DNA of 64,000 bases from Vulcanimicrobiota bacterium (GTDB lineage Bacteria > Vulcanimicrobiota > Xenobia > Xenobiales > JADMJV01), in assembly GCA_023447635.1 (NCBI GenBank), contig JAEXNA010000118.1, positions 1 through 64,000 of the forward strand. Direction: 5' to 3'. A model generated the notes under the pieces. That model ran no database searches. It was not told the origin of the DNA and saw nothing but the letters and a program-made list of their open reading frames with translations. The position numbers and the translations under genes are program-made. This document shows positions 7,431 to 13,906 of the stretch, piece by piece; the first letter of the stretch is position 1, and every line of letters begins with the position of its first letter.

Positions 7431-8047
7431 GGGAAAGCAAAAAGGGCCGTCGAGGGCCCTTCTTGCTCCACGTCCAGGCCGATGAAGGGCGGGACGGGCT
7501 GTGCTATTCAGTTCTATCATCTGAGTCTGGTCACCGCGCTGCGATGCCGGATCCATGAATTCGTCTTGTCGTGGCCTGGGAGGTCTCTGCCTCGCCGTCG
7601 CGGCCTCTGCCAGCATTATGCCTTGGCCTCCACTCAGCTCCATTCCCCAACCAAATCCACTTCCGGGGCGCGATCGGACCTATCCGGATACTGGAAAGGA
7701 TCGAGTCCCTATTGGGGACTGGCGCAGATGGAAAGAGCTTGGAGCTCCGCACAAAGTTAACTGACTGTTCGGGGGAGCGGATCTGGCTGCAGCGAAGCAG
7801 GGGAGTGCCGTAGAGCGCAACGGTTTCAAGTCTTGGGCGACAGCTCAGGACCTCGTGAATCGAGAGCACGAGGGAAAATAAAAAAGGAGGCAGTCCCATG
7901 CGCTTCCAACGCGACTGCACTCCTCTAGGAGTCGTCATTATCGTTAGCGCGATAATGATGACCGGGCTTATCGTAGCATATCTGTTGCGGTAGGCGCTAG
8001 AGGAACCCCTGGGGAGAGGTGTATGCCTCTTCCCCTCTCACTTCTCA
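7431..8047 (+). repeat. Micropeptide repeat unit 6 (complete, tandem)
   Basis: Minus-strand terminator 7442-7461. The left half has one base less at GGGCTGTGCT than the GGGTCTAAGCT of other units. Central hairpin AGTCCC/GGGACT. The leader has CTTGGGC pairing with GCTCAGG by two G-T wobbles, where unit 7 has the perfect CTTGGGC/GCCCAAG. Then micropeptide copy 5 and terminator 8011-8035. Period to the next unit is 631 bp. Confidence 0.9.
7898..7993 (+). CDS. Micropeptide copy 5, 31 residues
   Basis: Reads MRFQRDCTPLGVVIIVSAIM then MTGLIVAYLLR. Shine-Dalgarno AAAAGGAGG. The protein is close to copy 3 (H2 to R, T27 to A), with synonymous differences at ttc/ttt, cgc/cga and cgg/cga. Confidence 0.82.
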   Translation: MRFQRDCTPLGVVIIVSAIMMTGLIVAYLLR

Positions 8048-8061
8048 TCCCGCGCTTCGTC

Positions 8062-8674
8062 GGGAAAGCAAAAAGGGCCGTCAAGGGCCCTTCTTGCTCC
8101 GCGTCCAGGCCGATGAAGGGCGGGACGGGCTTAAGCTATTCAGTTCTATCATCTGAGTCTGGCCATCGCGCTGCGATGCCGGATCCATGAATTCGTCTTG
8201 TCGTGGCCTGGGAGGTCTCTGCCTCGCCGTCGTGGCCTCTACAAGCATTATGCCCCGGGCGAAGCCCGGCTCCATTCCTCAACCATCTCCACTTCCAGGG
8301 CGCGATCGGACCTATCCGGATACAGGGACGGTCGATTCCCTACTGGGGACTGGCGCAGATGGAAAGAGCTTGGGCTTCGCACGAAGTTAACCGTCTCTTC
8401 GGGGGAGCGGATCGGGCTGCGGCGAAGTAGCGGAGTGCCGTAGAACGCAACGGTTTCAAGTCTTGGGCCTAGCCCAAGCCCTCGTGGACTGAGAGCACGA
8501 GGTGAAATAAGAAAGGAGGCAGTCCATGCGATTTCAACGAGACTGCACTCCTCTAGGAGTCATCGTTATCGCTACAACGATAATGGTGACCGGGCTTATC
8601 GTAGCATACTTGTTGCGATAGGCGCTAGAGGAACCCTGGGGAGAGGTGTATGCCTCTTCCCCTCTCACTTCCCA
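8062..8674 (+). repeat. Micropeptide repeat unit 7 (complete, tandem)
   Basis: Minus-strand terminator 8073-8092 with loop change GTCAAG. The left half has a strong local hairpin CCGGGC/GCCCGG at the variable site. The leader has a perfect CTTGGGC/GCCCAAG hairpin, then CCTCGTG/CACGAGG, micropeptide copy 6 and terminator 8638-8662. Period to unit 8 is 627 bp. Confidence 0.9.
8526..8621 (+). CDS. Micropeptide copy 6, 31 residues
   Basis: Reads MRFQRDCTPLGVIVIATTIM then VTGLIVAYLLR. This is the most diverged core of the set (IVIATT), yet every change stays small or hydrophobic and the frame is intact. Shine-Dalgarno AAGGAGG. Confidence 0.8.
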   Translation: MRFQRDCTPLGVIVIATTIMVTGLIVAYLLR

Positions 8675-8688
8675 GCCCTCGCTCCGTG

Positions 8689-8951
8689 GGGAAAGCAAAA
8701 AGGGCCGTCGAGGGCCCTTCTTGCTCCACGTCCAGGCCGATGAAGGGCGGGACGGGTCTAAGCTATTCAGTTCTATCATCTGAGTCTGGCCACCGCGCTG
8801 CGATGCCGGATTCATGAATTCGTCTTGTCGTGGCCTGGGAGGTCTCTGCCTCGCCGTCGCGGCCTCTGCCAGCATTATGCCTCGGACTCCACTCGGCTCC
8901 ATTCCTCAACCATCTCCACTTCCCCGGCGCGATCGGACCTATCCGGATATC
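8689..8951 (+). repeat. Micropeptide repeat unit 8 (left half only, right edge of array)
   Basis: Minus-strand terminator 8700-8719 and a full left half to TATCCGGATA, where similarity stops abruptly. There is no leader or micropeptide. Ten bases further on lies the stop codon of a truncated secretin-like gene, so this edge is a rearrangement junction. Confidence 0.85.
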
Positions 8952-8962
8952 CGGAGCGAAGT

Positions 8963-9643
8963 CTAACGGCAGCCTCGAGTGAAATAGCCAAACCGGACGG
9001 ACTTGGGGGTCTTCTTTGTGTCTCGGCTCACCTCTTGGCCCACCACCGATTCGGTCAACGTTTCGGTGAGGCCGGAAGAGATGTCTTCAGGGTAGAGCCA
9101 GCCGACACCGGCAGAATCGAGTCCGCGTTGCGTTATCTCGACGAGCTTGAAGTCGGTCATCACACTGTCGGCGGCTAGGTCCAGTTCAAGGACCAGATAG
9201 CCGACTTGGTCTAGCGCTCCCGGTTCTCCAAGCGCTAGAACATAAGAGCCTTCCGTGCTGTAGATGACGTCCGGGATAAGGCTCGACATCAGCAGCGCTA
9301 GTTCTCGGGGATCACGGTGACTTACACGAAAGCCGCGGACCGGGTTCCCACCACCGGCTATCAGTCCCCGCCTCCGAGCCTCTGCCAGAAATGCCTCGAC
9401 ATCCTTTTGACGGCCCTGCCGTCGGGTCGTCGCATTCCGGTTCATCGCTGGCAGCGTTACCTGAGGGTAGCGCCTCCTCAGAAGTTCCAGAACAGATTCT
9501 GAACCTCTGGCTTCCGGCGCCATCACGACGTCAACAGGCTTCGGGGTCATCCAGCCGCTCTCCGCAGGGTGAGGATCGGCGAGGACGTGAAGAGATAGGC
9601 TGAGTGCAGCCATGAGACCGGGGAGCATACGGGGAACGCGCAT
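8963..9643 (-). CDS. Secretin N-domain-like secreted protein, C-terminally truncated
   Basis: 226 residues from MRVPRMLPGLMAALSLSLHVLADP, a Sec signal peptide. Residues ~115-165 (RVSHRDPRELALLMSSLIPD ... YVLALGEPGALDQVGYLVLELD) fit the secretin N1/NolW-type repeat (DP.ELA.LL..LIP..., ..I..G....L.QV..LI..LD). The next segment (FKLVEITQRGLDSAGVGWLYP) fits the strand that opens the secretin pore domain (iveit...l...Gi.w). The pore domain itself (about 200 residues) is absent; the frame ends about 35 residues later, 10 bp past the edge of repeat unit 8. It is therefore probably a broken outer-membrane secretin for type IV pili or type II secretion. An earlier in-frame start at 9739 adds 32 residues without signal-peptide character. 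Confidence 0.55.
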   Translation of the reverse strand: MRVPRMLPGLMAALSLSLHVLADPHPAESGWMTPKPVDVVMAPEARGSESVLELLRRRYPQVTLPAMNRNATTRRQGRQKDVEAFLAEARRRGLIAGGGNPVRGFRVSHRDPRELALLMSSLIPDVIYSTEGSYVLALGEPGALDQVGYLVLELDLAADSVMTDFKLVEITQRGLDSAGVGWLYPEDISSGLTETLTESVVGQEVSRDTKKTPKSVRFGYFTRGCR

Positions 9644-9847
9644 CGTGGTCTGTTCCAGATGAGCTTGCAGCTTCCTATTCCAGACGCGGATGCGAGATTC
9701 TGACGGGGTGGGCTTCCGAGCGACGACAGAAACTGTCACGGGAGTCGCTGGTGACGATGTCTAAGCCCCGCCGACGATCGGCACGGGCCTGGAGGTGTTC
9801 CTCGAACTCCCTAAAACTTACGGCCGACGATCGGGGAGGGGTGTTTC

Positions 9848-11071
9848 GTGAAGAAGACCATTCGTGGCGCGGGTGCGCTAGCTATCATTCTGGGATTGAT
9901 GACCGGGCCGGCCTGGTCCGACATCTACATCCGCAACAAGCCGCTGACCAAAGCCGTCCAGCACAACCTGGTCCTCTACCTTGACCAGGCCGAGCTGGGT
10001 CGCTACTTCTCCAAGGAAGAGCTGGCTCGCTGTACCTTCGACCCCGCAACAGGGCGCGTCGAAGTCGATGGCTCCCCCCTCACCCTTCCCATGCTGGCCG
10101 AAGGCCAGCTCGTCCCCGTCGTGGCCCTGGCCGAAGCCCTCGGTTTCCAGAAGAAGGTCAACCGCCAGCTGGACATCACCGACTACAACACCACCGCCAC
10201 CAAAGAGGCGAAGACCGTCGCCTCGACCGCCAGGAACACAGGTGGAGCCGACTACCGGCTGGGCGAGCAGAGGATGAGTGAAGTTCTGCAGAAGACTCCC
10301 CGGTTGACCTCTCACCCCCAGCAGGCTCGGGTGGAGAAGATCGGCCATCAGATCGTCGCTGTCTCGGACATGCCGACCCTGACCTGGAACTTCTACATCG
10401 TGCAGGACCCCGAGCCGAACGCCTTCTGCTGTGGAGCCGGCTGGGTGGCCGTGACCGACGGCCTGCTCGCCCTGAAGCTGACCGACGACGAGCTCGCCGG
10501 AGTTCTCTCTCACGAGGTCGGCCACGGCTGCCGCAAAGACCTGGAGGAGGGGAAGTTCAACCGCGAGCAGCTGGAGCGCCACGGCAACGACGCCATCAGG
10601 CTGGACAGGGAGCGCCAGGTTCTGGTCCAGAAACAGCAGCAGCTGCTGCAGAGAGCCAAGGTCGCGCTGAACCGCGCCGAGCTGGCTTACAGCAGCGCCG
10701 AGGCCTCGACTTACCTGAACCAGGCCCGGAGCCTGCAGGGGGAGGCGGAGGCGTTGAATCGCCCGATCCGCAAGCTGGACAAGGCGATCGACGTCGCGAT
10801 GAAAGGCTTCGAGAACAAGAAGGCGGTGCTGACATCCGACGTGCTGCAGCAGAAAGACGAGTTCGAGGCCGACGTCAAAGGCATCTATTACGCCACCACG
10901 GCCGGCTTCGCGCCCAACGGTCTGGCCGACTCGCTCAGGAAGATCTCTCATCACCGCGCTGCCGACAGGTTCGGCCAGGCGGCCTACAACGGAGGTCTAA
11001 CCCATCCGCCCGTCGTCGACCGCATCAAGACCCTGCAGAAGGTGCTGAGGGATTGGAAGGACCAGCGGTAG
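9848..11071 (+). CDS. Secreted M48-family zinc metalloprotease
   Basis: 407 residues. GTG start with GGGGAGGGG upstream and a Sec signal peptide (MKKTIRGAGALAIILGLMTG). Residues ~25-110 contain a copper-amine-oxidase-N-like segment (VEVDGSPLTLPML ... LVPVVALAEALGF). The peptidase part has H222-E-V-G-H226, with the third zinc ligand expected in DEFEADVKG (~residue 340). A coiled coil of about 80 residues (Q/E/R/K-rich, VQKQQQLLQRAKVALNRAEL) is inserted between these two zinc-binding elements, which is unusual. It is likely a periplasmic protease of the Ste24/BepA type. The next small gene starts 5 bp downstream, suggesting co-transcription. Confidence 0.85.
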   Translation: MKKTIRGAGALAIILGLMTGPAWSDIYIRNKPLTKAVQHNLVLYLDQAELGRYFSKEELARCTFDPATGRVEVDGSPLTLPMLAEGQLVPVVALAEALGFQKKVNRQLDITDYNTTATKEAKTVASTARNTGGADYRLGEQRMSEVLQKTPRLTSHPQQARVEKIGHQIVAVSDMPTLTWNFYIVQDPEPNAFCCGAGWVAVTDGLLALKLTDDELAGVLSHEVGHGCRKDLEEGKFNREQLERHGNDAIRLDRERQVLVQKQQQLLQRAKVALNRAELAYSSAEASTYLNQARSLQGEAEALNRPIRKLDKAIDVAMKGFENKKAVLTSDVLQQKDEFEADVKGIYYATTAGFAPNGLADSLRKISHHRAADRFGQAAYNGGLTHPPVVDRIKTLQKVLRDWKDQR

Positions 11072-11076
11072 CTTCG

Positions 11077-11382
11077 ATGCGCTCGTCCCTTGCCCTGAGC
11101 CTGGCCTTGCTGCTGCTGTTCTTCGCCTCGCCCGGATGGGCCGGGACCTGTCGGGGTGAGGCCGGATGCACGGCATGCACGAACTGCCAGTACTGCAAAC
11201 ACTGCAAGGCTGGAGGCAGCTGCGGCGTCTGCTCTAGAGGGGCGGGGAGGCCTGCGGCGGGCAGTTCGAAGGCGCCGGCGAGGCCTGCGAAGGTCTCGTG
11301 GAGGTGCCGGGGGACGACGAAGAAGGGCGCGCAGTGCAGTCGGAACGCTCAGGCAGGGCGGGACTACTGCTATCAGCATTAG
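11077..11382 (+). CDS. Small secreted Cys-rich protein with DUF5763-like C-terminus
   Basis: 101 residues from MRSSLALSLALLLLFFASPG, with a signal peptide cleaved after GWA. The mature start is Cys-dense (CRGEAGCTACTNCQYCKHC, GGSCGVC). The C-terminal 25 residues (CRGTTKKGAQCSRNAQAG, YCYQH) match the C.GTTKKG..C.R.A..G..YC..H pattern of the DUF5763 metal-binding motif. It follows the M48 protease within 5 bp and may be a substrate or partner. Function unknown. Confidence 0.7.
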   Translation: MRSSLALSLALLLLFFASPGWAGTCRGEAGCTACTNCQYCKHCKAGGSCGVCSRGAGRPAAGSSKAPARPAKVSWRCRGTTKKGAQCSRNAQAGRDYCYQH

Positions 11383-11416
11383 GGATCTGTTGGAGGGAGA
11401 GACGGAGGGTGGAGGC

Positions 11417-11845
11417 TCAGGTTGGAGGCGTCCAGGCGTAGGGGTACTTCTCCAGATCAGGACCTGAGGCCAGCCATCGACGGTGGACCCACGTCGGGAT
11501 GTGGTAGCAGAGCAGGACGTGGATGGCCACCAGAAGGACGATTCCCAGCAGCACGGGCGGGAGAATCCGACCGATATTCTCCCATTGGGACTCGTCGCTC
11601 TTCATCACGGCAAGGCAGATGCCAGCGAGCGGCGTGAGAGCGAGTAAAAGGGCCGGGACCAGGGTGCAGCCAGAGCTTCCACTACCGTTGCGGAGCTTGC
11701 GAATCCAACAGACACAGGTGACAAGGTCGAACGGTACCGGACTCAAGGCGATGACCAGTGAGAGTAGGAGACCGTTGACTGGACCCTCAGGATTTGGGAG
11801 GGACGGGGCCTGGCTGACGGCGAGGAAAAGCAGGTCGATATTCAC
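11417..11845 (-). CDS. Conserved small membrane protein, paralogue of the 5112 gene
   Basis: 142 residues, GTG start with GGAG upstream. It shares PVPFDLVTCVCWIRKLRNGS, SGCTLVPALLL and HVLLCYHIPTWVHRRWLASG plus PDLEKYPYAW with the 5112 protein. It has two or three TM segments. It is a single gene here, while its paralogue is the second gene of an operon. Its leader (GGCGTAGGAGTG) matches that of the first gene of that operon (5474), suggesting a duplication in which the first gene was lost. Function unknown. Confidence 0.7.
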   Translation of the reverse strand: MNIDLLFLAVSQAPSLPNPEGPVNGLLLSLVIALSPVPFDLVTCVCWIRKLRNGSGSSGCTLVPALLLALTPLAGICLAVMKSDESQWENIGRILPPVLLGIVLLVAIHVLLCYHIPTWVHRRWLASGPDLEKYPYAWTPPT

Positions 11846-11888
11846 GTCACTCCTACGCCGCTAGGCGAGCCCCGGTTCAGAGAGATTT

Positions 11889-12386
11889 CTACAGTAGGGC
11901 CTTGTATCGCTGCTGGTAGCTCGCCACGGCCGCACGTGGAAGTCGGACAGTGATGTCGTCATCGAACAGCTCGAGTGCCGCGACGATCGTTGCAGCATCA
12001 AGTAGATCGGCATCATACAGTGCGTCGAGCAGCCAGAGTACCCCGTGAACTTTGACCCCTCGTGATTGAGCGACCCTCCGAAGGCCACCGTCGCCAGTAA
12101 GGAGGATGCAGCCTTCGTGTCGCTCCGCTACGACCAGAGAGAAGGAGTCGGCTGCGGAGAGGTGCTGATAGGCGTCACGTATCGCTTTGACCTGGCCCAC
12201 TCCATGGGGATCGAGGTCAACAACCTCAAAGCCGAGCTCTCGAAGATCCATTCCGTCCAGGCTTTGGAGTTCGGACTCCACGACATCTGGCAGCATTAGC
12301 CTGTAGTTCAGGCGCGAATAGCTTTGCAACAGCCCCGCCTTGAACAGGTCGATCAGGGCTGACGCGTCGTTGACGATGAGGTTCAT
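11889..12386 (-). CDS. PIN-domain toxin-like ribonuclease
   Basis: 165 residues starting MNLIVNDASALIDLFKAG. PIN acidic residues are visible: D7 in NDASALID, E near residue 38 (PDVVESEL), D in LSAADSFSLVVA and D in ILLTGDGGLRRVA. PIN toxins are Mg-dependent RNases. It is the second gene of a pair with the HTH-ImmA gene, 7 bp downstream. A GTG at 12404 would add six residues overlapping the upstream stop; the ATG gives the family-typical N-terminus. Confidence 0.85.
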   Translation of the reverse strand: MNLIVNDASALIDLFKAGLLQSYSRLNYRLMLPDVVESELQSLDGMDLRELGFEVVDLDPHGVGQVKAIRDAYQHLSAADSFSLVVAERHEGCILLTGDGGLRRVAQSRGVKVHGVLWLLDALYDADLLDAATIVAALELFDDDITVRLPRAAVASYQQRYKALL

Positions 12387-12393
12387 CGTCGTG

Positions 12394-13470
12394 CTATGAC
12401 CCACCTCGGAGAACTCGCTCGACTTCGGCGATGGGTTTCTCGAGAAGCTCCGCGGCTTTGGGCAACCCGATCAGCCCTTCCGCTAGGGCTTGGTAGCACT
12501 TCCGCTCAAAGACGCGAGGCATCTCCTCAGTTCCCCGAACATCCAGAGGCTCTAGCTCTCGTGGTTCAACCTTGCCGCGCCAACCTCTTCCGAAGGTTCG
12601 GCAGCCGTACTCGTACTGAGACTGAGTGGTGTGGCGTAGCTGATAGACTCGATACCACAGCGCAGCTGCGCTAACGCGGTAGACTCTTTTGATCTCCAGG
12701 ATTTCGGGCGCCTCGAACCTTCGCCGGGGGAATCCGAACGTCCGGGCCAGATGTTCCCTGGGCATAAGGAAAGCCCCCGCGAAGCGATTGGCCGCTTTTT
12801 CCGTCTCCTTCTCGTCATCGGGGACAACCAGGTATCGGTGTGCCAGCTCGTGCAGTAGCGTGAGCCGTCGCCGCTCGAGGGACTGTTTGCTATTGGCGAC
12901 CAGCACGTGGACTGGCTCTTCGTCATCTCGGTGGACCTCACAGGTCAAACCCGACACGTTGTCGGGGAGTTCTGTGACGATGACGATATGCCCACGCTCT
13001 TCCAGTAACTCGGTAACGTCAGGAATGGGGGCGGTCCCAAGTTGCCATTCCGCCCGTAGCCGGTTCGCGAAGTCTTCTGCTTGCTCGGCTGAGGAGATCT
13101 CTTTCTGGTCGACGCTGGAATTATGAAGTGGGGTACCCAGGATGCTTTCGAGCTGGAGGTAGCGCTCGACGTAGCCTACGACCTGCGCCTCGACCTTCGC
13201 TTTGTCGCGGGCTGAGGTTCGGGAGTGCTTGCGGAAGTCGACCTGGCCAAGGCGAGTGTTCTTGGGTGCAAGCAGATAATCCAGAGACACGTTGAGCGCT
13301 TTGCCCAGAGCTAGGAGCACCTTCGAGCCGGGCAGCATCTCGTCGCGCTCGTACTTGCCGATGGCCTGCGCCGAGACAAGGCCATCCATCTTCGCGGCAA
13401 GGTCGCGGAGCGAGAGGCCCTCTTTCAAACGGGCAAGTTTAATTCGATGGCCGATTTGTGCGTTTGCCAT
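12394..13470 (-). CDS. XRE-HTH / ImmA-IrrE metallopeptidase antitoxin-like regulator
   Basis: 358 residues. Residues 7-65 form an XRE helix-turn-helix (RIKLARLKEGLSLRDLAAKM ... SAQAIGKYERD). Residues ~130-240 form an ImmA/IrrE domain with H207-E-L-A-H211 and the probable third ligand E224 in EKAANRFAGAFLMP. Proteins with this fusion commonly precede PIN or other toxin genes and act as repressor plus antitoxin; the peptidase could remove a repressor on stress. A perfect 7-bp inverted repeat sits 10 bp upstream of the ATG and is a likely autoregulatory operator. It is transcribed with the PIN gene. Confidence 0.85.
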   Translation of the reverse strand: MANAQIGHRIKLARLKEGLSLRDLAAKMDGLVSAQAIGKYERDEMLPGSKVLLALGKALNVSLDYLLAPKNTRLGQVDFRKHSRTSARDKAKVEAQVVGYVERYLQLESILGTPLHNSSVDQKEISSAEQAEDFANRLRAEWQLGTAPIPDVTELLEERGHIVIVTELPDNVSGLTCEVHRDDEEPVHVLVANSKQSLERRRLTLLHELAHRYLVVPDDEKETEKAANRFAGAFLMPREHLARTFGFPRRRFEAPEILEIKRVYRVSAAALWYRVYQLRHTTQSQYEYGCRTFGRGWRGKVEPRELEPLDVRGTEEMPRVFERKCYQALAEGLIGLPKAAELLEKPIAEVERVLRGGS

Positions 13471-13479
13471 GTTCCCATG

Positions 13480-13504
13480 TTACAATTCTCATGGTAGATT
13501 GTAA
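13480..13504. promoter_or_regulatory. Inverted-repeat operator upstream of HTH-ImmA/PIN pair
   Basis: TTACAAT (13480-13486), 11-nt spacer, ATTGTAA (13498-13504): a perfect 7-bp dyad 10 bp upstream of the start codon at 13470. One turn between half-sites fits an XRE dimer, so autorepression is the natural reading. Confidence 0.6.
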
Positions 13505-13639
13505 ACCGAAGGCAAAAGAGCCAGGGCACCTCACCTAATGGCGAGGCGCTCCAGCGTGGTAGTAAACGAAGGTTTCGTCGCTCCAAGGAGAGGTTCCCTG
13601 CTCTTGTCGCCTATCTTCTCTTGAAAGAGCGTGTCTAGT

Positions 13640-13819
13640 ATGGGTAAAAAACCCGGAACAAACGTCGGTAGCAGTGGCGGAATCTATCAGGAGGTCGGTC
13701 CTCGAGGCGGGAGTCGACCTAATTATGCGACAGTACCCGACAACAAGCCCCTTCCTCCTACAACCTCTCCAGGAAGTACCTGGAAGCCCGTCAAGGTGAC
13801 TCCGCCCAGCAAACGCTAG
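13640..13819 (+). CDS. YjzC-like small protein
   Basis: 59 residues from MGKKPGTNVGSSGGIYQEVG, then PRGG, KPLPPTTSPGSTW and a basic end. KPGT...SG.Y..VGPRGG....V..KPLPPTP.PG is typical of YjzC-like proteins, which are short and uncharacterised. An upstream GTG at 13631 is possible. The gene is single between the toxin-antitoxin pair and the helicase. The next ~85 bp contain nothing obvious. Confidence 0.6.
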   Translation: MGKKPGTNVGSSGGIYQEVGPRGGSRPNYATVPDNKPLPPTTSPGSTWKPVKVTPPSKR

Positions 13820-13906
13820 TCGTTCACCGGCGAAGCCACGTCAAGTCGACTCGACGCATAAGCCGTCGGGTCGGCTTTTCTATGGAGTCTCGATACAGGG
13901 CTCTGG

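Noticed and set aside
2612..8880. Plus-strand frames starting ATGAATTCGTCTTGTCGT in each repeat left half (67-85 codons)
   Set aside because: No Shine-Dalgarno site. Substitutions between copies fall equally on all three codon positions and the frames end at different points, so the sequence conservation is better explained by RNA or DNA function.
2192..8902. Minus-strand frames in each repeat left half (LAEAATARQRPPRPRQ...)
   Set aside because: One-base indels in units 1, 5 and 6 and a stop in unit 3 break the frame while the nucleotide sequence stays conserved. The frames also run through the terminator hairpin.
2700..8920. A 5-12 codon minus-strand micro-ORF beginning MVEEWS in most units
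   Set aside because: Start is ATG in some units and TTG in others, the length varies from 6 to 12 codons and no function can be argued. It may be chance in a conserved RNA.
2488..8951. Insertion sequence or group II intron as the repeat unit
   Set aside because: No transposase or reverse transcriptase, no terminal inverted repeats and no target duplications at the unit edges.
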